Of a stretch of 64,000 bases of DNA, positions 24,716 to 35,830 are shown one piece after another; position 1 is the stretch's first letter, and every line of letters begins with the position of its first letter. Source of the DNA: Certhia americana (taxonomy: Eukaryota > Chordata > Aves > Passeriformes > Certhiidae); the NCBI GenBank assembly GCA_018697195.1, contig CM031857.1, positions 51,047,471-51,111,470 of the forward strand. Reading direction: 5' to 3'. The translations under genes and the position numbers were made by a program. The notes beneath the pieces are model-generated. The model worked only from the letters and a program-made list of their open reading frames with translations. It did no database searches and was not told the DNA's origin.

Positions 24716-25107
24716 TGATACTTGGGGCCAAGAAAAAGAACCTGGACCATAATCGAGGGGTCACAAAGCCCTGGCAATGGACAAAGTGGTGATGAAGACA
24801 ACTTTACTTCCTCCCACAGACCACTAACCCAATTCAAAAGGACCACCAACTCAATTAAAAAGAGGACTGCACAGTTGCAAAGGACAATCAACTGATTTTA
24901 ATTCAAGGCAAAGATAGGTACTGCACAGGTACAGACATGTTAGGCAATTTTATGAATATGTATGATTTTTATAAATATATAGAAAATTGATGCTTTGTGA
25001 AGATAGCCCATGCTTTTAGGACACAGGTCCTCTGTGCTCCAGTACTGAATAAACATGCAAATCTTTCAACCTTGAATTAGTTGAAAAGTTTTTGTTTGTT
25101 TGGCACA
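24716..25107 (+). mobile_element. Probable solo LTR with 5-bp target duplication
   Basis: A 392-bp segment begins TGATACTTGGGG and ends TTTGTTTGGCACA. It is flanked on both sides by ACTTT (24711-24715, 25108-25112). Promoter-like order is visible: TATAAATA near 24969, AATAAA at 25048-25053, then about 55 bp of U5-like sequence ending in CA. The end sequences show only TG..CA symmetry, so the left border is less certain than the right. No internal retroviral sequence was recognised. Flank length would fit an ERVL-type element. Confidence 0.5.
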
Positions 25108-26042
25108 ACTTTAGTGCTTCAGGGATATGTTGTGCATCCTTTGTTCTTCTTGCACATTCATGATGAACTTTCAAAATTTGTGTAGTATTACTTGTCTAAA
25201 AAACTATGTATAACATCATAAGAAAAATCTGATTCTCCGGATAAAAGTTTAAGTCTTTCTTTTAATTATTAGTGTTTGAAGGAAAGAGTGGTTTTGTTTG
25301 GATAAATAGTAAGATGTCTTAAGGGTTTTCTTCTGCATAAGATTTTGATTAATTTTACTTTCTCAGTAGAGAGGTTCTCATGTGGTATCTTTTCAGCAGC
25401 TGCCCTGGAGCTGTATAGTTTATGAAATAAAAAATAAAACAGGTTCATGTATTTCAGTAAATGTATCAATCAAGATATGGTGTATATTTAGTTCCCAAAC
25501 ATTACTTTATTTATTTTCCTATCAGAAGACTTACGTTCCTTTCATGAAATGAAGAACTTCCTTTCATGAAAGGAAATGAAATCTTGAAAATGGAGAACAA
25601 AGTCTCACAAAAACTCTGGAAGGGAAATATGATAAAACAGAAAATTTGGAAATGGATTGACTACAAGGAAATGGATAAAAACAGGTGCATTGAAAAAGAA
25701 CTGAAACTTACTAAAATTAACTGCACTGAAATCCCCAAATCAGGGAATTAAGTTAATTGAAAAGAAAGGAGAAGGAATCGATGAAATGAAATGCTTTAAA
25801 AAAAAATAAAAAATCTGCACTGCAGGGAACACAATTAAATTACATGGGATGACAAGAAGTGCAGGGAACTGGACCAAAAGTTTCCAAGTTAATCCCCATT
25901 GAAATCACAAGATTTCACTTCCTTTCATGAAATGAAGAATTCCCTTTAAAAATGAAATCTCAAAGTCAGAGACCAAAGTGAAACAAATTGACAGGGGTGA
26001 ACATATAACGAGATGAAAAATAAAATGAAAAATAGAAAACTC

Positions 26043-27371
26043 TGTGTTAGTTTGACCATCCCCATGGAAGTGAGCTGGCTGGCTTTCAGACTGGACCAAT
26101 TGGAAGGCATTTCGTCTCTGTGTTTATCACATTTCAAGATGAAATACAGCCCAGGGGAGCTCTTTCTTTTCCAGTCAGGTACAGGTAACAGGGTGTCCTG
26201 TGCCCTCTGCGCAGCTGGGCCAAGCTGGGTGGGCTGTGGGACCGGGACCCTCCCCAGGAGGCCACCGAGCCCTGTCCCAGCAGGGCCAGGACCTGCAGTG
26301 TTCTTCTGCAGCACTGGCTGAGCTGGGTTTTTCCCCTCCCTCTCCTGGCATGGATGGGTGGGGAAGGGCTGAGCCGGGTCCCAGGCTAGGGGATGAAAGG
26401 ACATCAGCCTTCCTAGAGTGACCGCTGAAGAAACTTTTTATTGCAGCAGCAAGTGTCTGAGAAGCTGTCCAGGAGCCTCTGACACCACATGGCTGAGACC
26501 ATGAGTGAAAATGTTAACTCTTTCCTAACCAGATGAAACTTCCAAAGTGTGAATTTTTCCCAGTGAGAGAAAGAAGAGACCAAATGAAATGTAAAAAAAG
26601 ACACAATGTGAGACCTAATGTCAAAGTGAGAGAAGAATCCTAAGTTGAAAGGAAGATTGAAGGAGTTGCCTAGTTTCATGCTGGACTACTCTTGTAAAGC
26701 AATAGAGAATGGACTAAATACCCTGTAACATACAGAATATTTTTAGACGGTTGCAAAGTTCTGTTCATAGCTGCAAGTTGATGTAATTGTGATCCAATGG
26801 AGAAATTTGAACAGAGGAAGACTAAAAGAGAGAAAGAGATATGGCGCTCTCTGCCAATTGAGAGATGACCTCTGTTTCTTGAGATGAAGATGAGGTAGAT
26901 GAAGACAACTCTTGTTTTATACTAGAAAAAGCCTCCTTAAACTGTACCCTAATAAGTTGATATTGCCCATGAGTGGCTGTGAAGGCTGTCTCATGGGAGG
27001 GGCTTCACAATGGCAACATTTCTTCCCCCGGGCAGGCCATGCATGAAGTGTGAGAGCAAGAGAACTTGTATTATATGGAAAATTTCTACGGTATTCAAGA
27101 GAGATTCGTCTCTCCTTGGTGAATTGAGAAATGATTATTTTATAGGTGGTAACTGATTGAAAATCCTAGATTTTGTAATTTTATATTAGAGTAAGAAGAA
27201 GTAAGTATGGTAAGAATAGTTGGTGGGGGAAGGAGAAGTGTTTTAAGTGAAGGGTGTCATTCTGATTCTTGGGTTCTTTTCTTTCAGTGTTAGTTAATAA
27301 AGATTTATTACTTTCAAGTTTAAGCCTGCTTTGCTCTTGATTGGGAAATTTCAAATTGGCAAACCAAAACA
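26043..27371 (+). mobile_element. LTR-like element (1.3 kb) inside the satellite block
   Basis: The ends form imperfect terminal inverted repeats: the left end TGTGTTAGTTTGACC against the reverse complement of the right end, TGTTTTGGTTTGCC, with TG..CA termini. AATAAA at 27296-27301 is followed by about 70 bp of U5-like sequence. It is a discrete, GC-richer unit (about 26140-26420) between A-rich satellite flanks. No target duplication is evident (flanks AACTC and TTACA), so it may be old, rearranged, or wrongly delimited on one side. Open frames within it (for example the 152-codon minus frame ending at 26404) look like GC-rich shadows. Confidence 0.55.
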
Positions 27372-27436
27372 TTACAGTAATCATTGTAATCAAATGTAAT
27401 GGGATGACACTAAGTGCGCCCCTTTGCATGCCTTTT

Positions 27437-27870
27437 GTCATTTTAGAGTGCCTGGAGCTCCAGGCTTCATCGTTTTCTGAACTCTAACCTTAAGCATCAC
27501 CCTAATCCTAGGTGGAGCTCTCAAAAGAGCATTTGGCTGAGGTTGGTGCCAAGCAGAAAGAAGTGCAGGGAGCAATGGTGGGGCACTGCCATGCCCCTCA
27601 TGTCATAACTCTTGGAGTTGCAGTGTCCCTGAAGCCCTGGGATTTGTAATTTTTTTCAACCCTAAGCTTAAATGTAACCCTAACCCTAGGTAGAGCAGTA
27701 AAAGCAGCCTTGGGTTGAGATTGATGCCAAGGAGAAAGGTGTGGAGGGTGAAATGCTAAGGTAGTGCTGTGCTTCGCTTGGTGTTCCTTTTGAAGTGACA
27801 GTGTGCCTGGAGCTCTGCGCTTTGTGGTTTTCTTAACCCTAACTGTAAATCTAAACCTAATTCTAAGGGT
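27437..27870 (+). repeat. 178-bp tandem repeat (about 2.4 copies) with telomere-like CCCTAA motifs
   Basis: Units start with CCTG(G/A)AG(C)-type boxes at 27451, 27628 and 27806, so the spacing is 177 and 178 bp. Each unit carries a telomere-like segment at the same place: CACCCTAATCCTAGG (27499-27512), GTAACCCTAACCCTAGG (27674-27690) and CTTAACCCTAACTG (27832-27845). Each of the first two units is followed by a shared body (GGTGGAG or GGTAGAG, then GGCTGAGGTTGGTGCCAAG or close relative). The third copy is truncated and passes into A-rich satellite. The family is not one I can name. Confidence 0.75.
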
Positions 27871-29032
27871 ACAGGAAAAGCAAAGTTGTCAGATGCTGTA
27901 GCAAGGCTAAAAACGTGCAGTGAAAAAGACCTAAACACGCCAAAAATGTTCCCAATAAAATCCCTAAAATCAGGGAAAAAATGTCAAGAAAGAGACAGGA
28001 AAACCAAAAGACAAAATGAAAACCTAAAAAATATAAATGAAAAAGAAAAAGAAATTAAGTGTAAACAAAAAAAGCGAATGGAAAAAATGAAATAATAAAG
28101 TCAGAGAACAAAATGAAAAAAAAACCCTGGAACAGACACATGATTAAAAAAAAAAAAAGCAATTGCTGCAAAAAACTTAAAAATTTGGAAATGGAGTAAC
28201 TAACTCTGAAAGAAATTAGATAAAATGAGGTGCAGTGAAAAAGACAAAAACTTGAAAAAATTATTCCCACAAAAAGTACAGAATCAAGAAAAAAAGTAAA
28301 CAAAGAGAAATGAGGAGCAATTGAAAAAAAAGAAGTGTTAAAGAAAAAGAAGCAAATTCAGAAATAAAGTGAAAACTAACAAAGAAGACGTGATGGAAAA
28401 TGGACCGAAGTTGCACAAAAGATCCTCATTAAGTACGAAAGATTTCAATTTCTAAAGAAATAATTTCCTTTCAAGAAAGGGAATGAAATCTTGAAATCTG
28501 AGGACAGAGTTGAACAACCAGTCCTGAAAAGAAGATATGGTGAATCAAAAGTGAAATGGAAAGAAACTAGAAAACTTCAAATGGAGTGACTAAAAAAATT
28601 GCACTGAGATCACCTTGCTTGCAGTGAAGTGGACAAAAACTTGCCAAAATTATTCCCATTGAAATCCCTAAAATCAGGGAAGAAAATGAAAGAAAGTGAC
28701 AGAAGAGAAACAGCAGAAATGAAATTTAAAAAAAAAAAAAAGTTCCGGAAGCGAACTGAAAACATGAAATGCGAATGAGTTGACACGAAGTGCAGGAATA
28801 TGGACCGAAGCATGACCAAAATGATCCACATTGAATTCACAAGGTTTCATTCCCTTTCCTGAAAGGAAACTGGGAAAGATTCTCTCAGGAGACACTGGAA
28901 CGACCACACCCAAAAGGAGATATGGTCAATCAAAAATGAAATGGAAAAAACAGAGGATTTGAAATGGAGTGACTAGGAACAATTGCACTGAGACCACCTT
29001 GTTTGCAGTGAAATGGACCAAAACATGAAGTT

Positions 29033-29790
29033 TAACAAGTCCAAGTGCCGGGTCCTGCATTTTGGCCACAGTAACCCTTTGCAGTGCTACAGCCTGGGGA
29101 TGGTGTGGCTGGACAATGCCCAGACAGGAAGGGACCTGGGGGTAGTGGTTGAAAGCTGACTGAACATGAGCCAGCTCTGTGCCCTGGTGGCCAAGAAGGC
29201 TAATGGCATCCTGGCCTGTATCAGGAATAATGTGACCAACAGGATCAGGGAGTCATTCTTCCCCTGTTCTTGGCACTTGTGCCACTGCACCTTGAGTGTT
29301 GTGTCCAGTTCTGGCCCCTCAGTTTGGGAAGGATGCTGAGACACTGGAGTGCATCTGGAGGAGGGCAACGAAGCTGGTGAGGGGCTGTGAACACAAACCC
29401 TGTGAGCAATGGCTGAGGGAGCTGAGGGTGTTTAGCCAGGAGAGGAGGAGGCTTAGGGGACACCTCTACAACTACCTTTCAGGTAGTTGTAGCCAGGTGG
29501 AGGTCAGTCTCTTCTCCCAGGCAAACACTGACAGAACAAGAGGATGAAGTCTTAAGCTGCACCAGGTGAAGTTTAGGTTACACATCAGAAAAAACTCTTC
29601 ACTGAAAGCATGACTGGGCAATGGCCCAGAGAGGTGGTGGAGTCACTGACCCTGGACATGCTTAAAAAAAGACTGGACGTGGCACTCAGTGCCATGGTTT
29701 AGTTGATGAGGAGGTGTTGAGTTACATCATAGGTTGGACTTGATGATCTCAAAGGCCTTTTCCAACCTAGTTCGTTCTGTGATTCTCTGA
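29033..29790 (+). mobile_element. CR1 non-LTR retrotransposon, 5'-truncated, 3' end intact
   Basis: Begins abruptly in reverse-transcriptase-end sequence (TTTAACAAGTCCAAGTGCCG) and continues through the CR1 3' region to GGTTGGACTTGATGATCTCA, AAAGGCCTTTTCCAACC and the terminal octamers ATTCTGTG (as GTTCTGTG) and ATTCTCTG. Stops and frameshifts interrupt the frame, so it is dead. It includes a stem-loop (arms 29466-29477 and 29481-29492) at the place where CR1 elements carry one. It inserted into, or forms the edge of, the satellite block. Confidence 0.92.
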
Positions 29791-32700
29791 TTTTGACAGA
29801 GTCAGCAGGAAGTCAATAGTGTTATGCTCCCTTGGCACTGGTGACAATGTCACAGAAGATCAAAAAGAAAATCCCAGGTGAGATTGCAGAAGTCGACTAA
29901 TGAAAATACTTTAAATAGTATTTTAATATTTTGTTTATGCGAGAAATAGATTTCCCATGGAAATTGTTTCTTTTCTAGTTTATTGTAAAGAATCTTTTCG
30001 TTAGCAGTACTAGCAGCTCGTTTGAGGCTTGTAATTGCTTTCATTTGGTCTTTCATCACTCACTTCTCTTGACCATGCTGGGTAAATCTTGGCTCTGTAT
30101 CATACATCTGGTTCTCTCTTCATCAGCTCCAGTGTGTGAGTGTGTGGGAATATTTAAGTTTTCAGAAGTTATTCATGTTCTGCAGAAGTAGAAAACAAAC
30201 AAACAAGCAAAGGAAGAAGTAGCTTCCAAAATGAAGTGCTCTTTCCCCACCATACATGGTCCTTAATGAATAAACTGCCTCAGTATTCATTTCTCTGGGG
30301 AAATATGAGTCAGATTTGGGTTAGAGTTTGACTTCCCAAAACTCTGGGTGTTCAAACTGATGTTTTGGGTTGGCTTGTTTTAGACAGGCTTAAATACTGA
30401 AATACTTTCTCACATATATTTTATATATATGTACTTTTATGCTTTTTGTGTTATTGCTACTATTGTTTAGACATGACTGTCAAAGGCTCTAAATCATACC
30501 CTATGATTTGGTAAACAAATTGTTATTATAGACTATTACAATCAGCAGAGCACATTTCTCTGTGGCTGAAATCCTGATGCTTCCATGTGGATCTGATTTC
30601 AGATCAGAGCTGCATAATTCAAGGACAACAAACCCACATGGGAAATGGTCAGAGAGTTTTAGATCTTGGGAAGTTACAATTCTTCAAAAATAAAATCACT
30701 AGAACCAGTCCTCAGATGAGGTCTCTCACAATCTCTCCTGATTTATACTCTCTCAGTTAATGAAATTCTTTATAATTAATAAATAAACTTCTGGGTGTCT
30801 TGCAAAGCAAGCCACAGAAGCAACTGTATCATAAAAAAAATGCTGAAAAAAAGGTCCCTGTAATTTTATTTAATAGAAGTGAAGAGAACTAAGAATGAAG
30901 GGAACTAAGAACACTGATATTAGCTACTCTAATTTCATAAAAATAGATCTCCTTCAATTTTCTTTTCTCTGCTTCTTTTTCTTGATGTAGAACTGGATTC
31001 TGTTAAATTAGTAATAAAGAAAGATTATTCCCATGCTTTTCTAGCTGCATTTATGTTTTGGATATGGCTGAACAATAATATATCTGAGTACTGCATGTAA
31101 TTCATCCAATTATTCATTACTAAACTGTCTTTTAATCCTATGGACACATGGTCAAAGGCAACATAAAGTCTTGCATTATTTGGTCTTACTTTCTACTTTT
31201 AGAAACAGGCAGCAGAAAAATGTAAGATATTTATATTAGTGCAGTTACACATTCTCTGTAGAAACAATGAGATAGGAAAGATAAGCAGAGGAAAAAGGAA
31301 TAAAAATTATTGCACAAATGAGCATCTGTGTAGAACTTCCTGAGTTTCTCTGTTTGAATGCTTATTGTATTTGAGACAAATTGACACTTTCAGAAAATGA
31401 TGAGGTATGCATCACCCATCTTATAAACTCCAATTTGTATGCTAAAAGCATAAATCATTAACCAGAATGAGTTATTTCGCACTGACATTCTCACTTGGCC
31501 ACATTTAAGGAGCAGTCTATGCTGTCCATTGAATTTATGAAAGGTTAGCTCAATTCTTTCAGATGTTCTTAAGGTACTAATTATATTACAAAACCTCCTG
31601 AATCTCTGAAAACTGAAAAACTTCTGGATTTATTTGTTTGGGGTTGTAAGGTTTTGTTTTGGTTTTGTTCTTTTTTAAATGGGAACTGGATTCAGGAATA
31701 CAGTATTTTGGTTTTCAAAGATTTGTTATTACAGGAGAAAAGTCTTTTTTACTAACCTATTAAATTGAAACACATGGATTCCTAGAACATTTTTTTATCT
31801 TGCTCACTAACCATGGACTTATATTGCCTGTTAAAACATTTATGGAATAATTTTATTGTGAATTTAAAAGCTGATCATACAAAGCAAATATAGATGGGGC
31901 TATTCCTGCTTTTTCAGTTTCATTGACTAAAGTATGGCAGCTGTTATGAATTAACTCTTGATTCCATGCAGTGAAAGAGTTTGCTAGGAGTTCTGCATGT
32001 GTGAAGTTCTCTTAGTAATCTTCAGACTAGAACCAGCCTTTCTGGAAACACCTGTTTTACATCTTGAACATTTCCTCTGTCCCCACTGCAAGCATGGCTC
32101 TCATACTCTTAAAGTGCAACACTGAATACGTTGCCATAAAGAGACCTGTTTTTTAACAAAGACCTCCTCAACTGCATTGTCTATGAAGAAAAGTGAGAGA
32201 AAAGATACTGAAGAAGCACCATGCTGAACTGGTATTCATTTCAACTATCAGCTATTGGAAGCAAGTTTCTAGTCATCAATAATGATATAAACTCCCTCTT
32301 AAATGTAGATAAGAGGCAAGGATCTCTATCAAAGACAATTATTCCTATGTTAAGTGTCTGAAATTGAAAGTTGCATTGGCCCTTGAGTGTAACAATGTGG
32401 TACCATGGTAGAAAGGCTACAAAGAACTAAAGGCCAGAATGAAAAGGCCACAGCATTAATGAGCAGTGCAACACCTACTGTGTCTGTGATGGTCTACTAA
32501 AGAGAGCAGAAAGTTTAAATTAAATGAAAATAGCATAACTGGTTTAGACTACACTCAAAGAAACCCAGGGCTGAAGTGGGATGAATACAGTCAGAACAAA
32601 CAGTACCCAAAAAAACCCTGATATAGTTAAAAGATAGTGGTTGCCCAGAAGTACAAATATAAACAGTTGAAATGATTCATGTGTATAAATATTTCATAGC

Positions 32701-35670
32701 TATATTTAGCAACAGCTGCAGATTTGATTAATTTAGAAAAAGAATAATGTGTTGGAGGGACCTGTGATAAAATTGTATGACCAAGTTCTCTTACAGTTCT
32801 AAATTCATGACAGTTGAAGGTTACAACCTTTTTTTGCTGTTTTAATATTAATGAGAAATAACCTCTGCTTCATTCTTTACACTTACACAAATAAGGCATC
32901 TTCTCAAGTGCTAAAGCAGTGGTTACTGAACATGATTTGATGTAGTTCAATGAGTTCAACTCCTTTTCATATCTGGAGGATTGGAATTCATCCTTAACGG
33001 CAGCAATTTATTTTTGAGTATATCCAACTACTGAGCCATAAACTGTCTCAAAGGATCTCTAATCAGCTCATGCTGCAGTGGATGTAGGGTCCATAATTAA
33101 AACTTCAGCTAGTGAAAGAGTTTAAACACAGAGAAGTAAGATTTTCTTACTATGTTGGAAGACATATGTGCCCCAAGGAGAGTTTACTGGTATTATCAAA
33201 TGGTTGCTTGACATGGAAAACAAGCAAACTCTGTGCAGGGATTAGAACTGAGGAGTTCCCCTTTCCCAGGGGTAAATACAAGGTATTGCTATTGCTACAT
33301 GTACATTTACTAGTACTACTGCATTCACTACCACTATCATTACCATCACTATTATTTACTACTACTATTCACCAGTACTATTATTTTTGTGAGGTTACCC
33401 TACTCACTAAAGCTTTTGGTATCTTTAAAGAGACTTTAAAATGAAGATGGATTATATTGCTGTCCAACTTGTACCTCTACATTCCCAGAAGATACCAAAT
33501 GTTTTGAACTCTATTCAAAAGTTCATTGCCTCTTCACAATACTTAAGCATGATTTTCTTCTTTTCTCTTTCATGCTGCTTCTCAGAACATGATGAAATAT
33601 TCATCTGAGGTTTTGAGAGTAAATGGAGTGTTACAGCTTGCAATACACATAGAGAATTTAAGAAGAACATACAATAATTTCTTTATATCTTTTTTTCTAT
33701 GCTTTATTCCTGTAAGGAAGCTAAGCAAAAATTTTCCTCCTCAAAGATCAGTCAAAGGATGCCATTAAGGAAGACATTCTTGTATCAAATATACTTCTAA
33801 AGAATTTTGGGCACCCGAATACCAGAAATTTTACCTTTAACAGCTCCCAGCAGCTGTAACTATTTTGAAGATATGCATGCTCCTGAAACTAGGTACTACT
33901 TATTTACAAAATAACTCGTATTGGCAAAGTCATAAAAATTCTCATTAAATCCTAATCTATCAAAAAGAAAGTGTTGTGCAATGCGTTTATCTCACACCAG
34001 TCAATGCAATGGTCTCAATCTATGAACAAAGAAAACACAATTAAAACCAGCTGCAGAGCTGTGGTTACCCCCAGAAGAGGTGTTCTACCTGTCTTGGTCT
34101 CTGGAAATATTGTACCACATACAATTATAGCTGTGGCTTGCAGCTGTCTCACAGGACCCCACAGTCTGAATCTTCGGATGCTCTTACCTCTGCAGTGCCC
34201 TTGAGGGCCACTGAAGCATGCAGAGTCAGAAGCAGCTTTTGCAATTTTGTCTTGAAGGTAAGCATGCAGTACTTGCATCCCTGACCTCTGGCTGTTAATC
34301 AATGTGAAGCACTATGTTGCCTGAATTCAAGCTGCCTCCTGTCCAGCTATGCCAAGGTAGCAAAGTCCTGCTGGACTGTCTGTACTCTATTTATCCAGGA
34401 GCTGAAGAAAATACACAGAACAGTCAGGTTTTGTCCTTACAAAAATAAAAAATAAAAATTTTTAAAAAAGTTTTCTCAACATTCCAAGCAACCTAATATT
34501 GGTATTAAACCTGTTTGTACTTAGCCAATTTTCTAGGTGCACAAAACATCTTATAATTTTAAGCTCCACTTCAAAAGACTGTCTTTTATAGGGGTTCATA
34601 TCCTGGTTCATTTGTGTTACTCCTATATTGATGCTAATGGAAGCTGCAGAAAGGGATGGGTAGGTTTGAACTTTTTAATTTCTTCTGAGATAGTATGCTC
34701 AGCTTTGAAAAGCTTAATAATGCCTCTACTGTGGCATTAAAAACTTTGCTCTGTGCATACCTTGATCTTTCTTGGCACAGGTGTCCTCTCAGAGGCATCC
34801 AGTGAGAAAGGATTTTTTTTTGACTGTCTGCAAAGCAATAAAAGTCCATCACCATTTCAATTTTGGATATATTTTGGGCTCATCTGTTGCCACAGAATGA
34901 GGTGCTTATTTGGCATTACTTTCAAATGGAATGACATCAGGTCCTTACTAGTGTCAAGATGCCTAAGAATAACATAAAAAGAGAGCAAATGTTAATTTTA
35001 AGTATTCTTTATTTAATAGACCTATGTTTCCATCCTATTCGGATGTAAGAAAAAAAAAAAAAGGCACCAAAAGACTGACCACCTGTTGCTATGCAATACA
35101 CTGTGTCCCTATGGTTAAGTATCCTGCCCACCTGCAATGTCTTTGCTGTTCTGTCTTGTACCCACTCCATGACTTAGACGGATGCCCAGCACAATGGGGT
35201 CATGATGTGATGGTGTGGCTGATATTTTACATTAACTCTACTGTGTTGGGAACTTCATGCATAGGAGAGACAGGCTCCTATGATGCCACAATAATATGCA
35301 GAGCTCTTAGACCTGTTGTAGTTAACTCGTTCTGACAATGGTGATGTTTGCAATACGAATACCCTGCTCAGGCACTTTCTGTCTGGAGTGAAACCATGTG
35401 GCTGGAATGGGTTGAAAGCTCTTTTGAGCGAGCACTGTCTGTTTTGAATTTGGCTAGTGTAAAGGGAGTAAGCTTAGGACTTGAAGGCATTACAAACCAG
35501 GAAGAACAAAGTGAAACTGAAGGCAGTAGTGCGGAAGGACTGTTAACTGGGATATAGAAAATTTTGTGACAACGTAATGCATTGGCTTTATGGCATTTTT
35601 AGCAAAAATGTTACAGTACAAAAAAGAACTCTCTAAAAGAGTTGACCTAATACAAATGATATGAGGTTAT
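29791..35670. other. Intergenic DNA between POSTN and TRPC4, no gene recognised
   Basis: AT-rich, apparently unique sequence. Open frames here (for example 33112-33444 plus, 35024-35335 plus) show no domain or homology I recognise. An imperfect ACT/ATT triplet stretch lies at 33308-33385. CCCAGCACAATGGGGTCATG near 35187 resembles part of an ancient amniote repeat. Confidence 0.55.
33308..33385 (+). repeat. Degenerate trinucleotide stretch (ACT/ACC/ATT)
   Basis: Runs such as CTAGTACTACTGC, CACTACCACTATCATTACC and TTACTACTACTATTCACC keep an approximate 3-base rhythm for about 80 bp. It looks like an old, decayed microsatellite. Confidence 0.6.
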
Positions 35671-35674
35671 TCCA

Positions 35675-35830
35675 CCATTATTATTATTATTTATTTCTTT
35701 TTATACTTGTAATAATTCAGGTGCTTTCCAGACAGAAAAGCTGCAGGCCCTGCCCCAAGGAGCTTACAATCTAAAAGTGGACAAGACGTGAAGGAGAGAG
35801 GGTCTACAGAGCAGTCAAGAGGCCAAGATG
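35675..35830 (+). mobile_element. Probable ancient amniote MIR/L3-like SINE fragment
   Basis: TTATTATTATTATTTATT is followed by AGGTGCTTTCCAGACAGA and GCCCTGCCCCAAGGAGCTTACAATCTAA (28 bp at about 35747-35774). This order matches a deeply conserved amniote dispersed repeat as I remember it. The exact family assignment is uncertain. Confidence 0.5.

Larger units (their letters stand above)
25500..29032 (+). repeat. A-rich satellite-like repeat block, period about 0.38-0.40 kb, interrupted by an LTR and a 178-bp tandem
   Basis: Recurring landmarks show a degenerate tandem array. TGCAGTGAA(A/G)-type boxes occur at 27916, 28231, 28620 and 29004 (spacing 315, 389, 384), with a related box at 25686. 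TGGACCGAAG occurs at 28401 and 28801, exactly 400 apart. ATCAGGGAA follows AAATCCC(T/C)(A)AAAT in several units. CCTTTCATGAAATGAAGAA occurs near 25537 and, nearly identical, near 25920. ATGGGATGACA(A/C)-AAGTGC recurs at about 25844 and 27400. The plus strand is strongly A-rich. I do not recognise the family. The array extends to the 5' edge of the CR1 at about 29,033. Confidence 0.7.

Noticed and set aside
25946..26404. The longest overlapping frames (152 codons minus, 102 codons plus) in a GC-rich patch.
   Set aside because: They span the border between A-rich satellite and the LTR-like insertion, occur on both strands at once, and show proline-rich composition typical of GC-rich non-coding DNA.
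29466..29492. Perfect 12-bp hairpin (CTACAACTACCT / AGGTAGTTGTAG) considered as a novel structured element.
   Set aside because: It lies within the CR1 element at a place where CR1 copies normally have a related stem, so it is a family feature.
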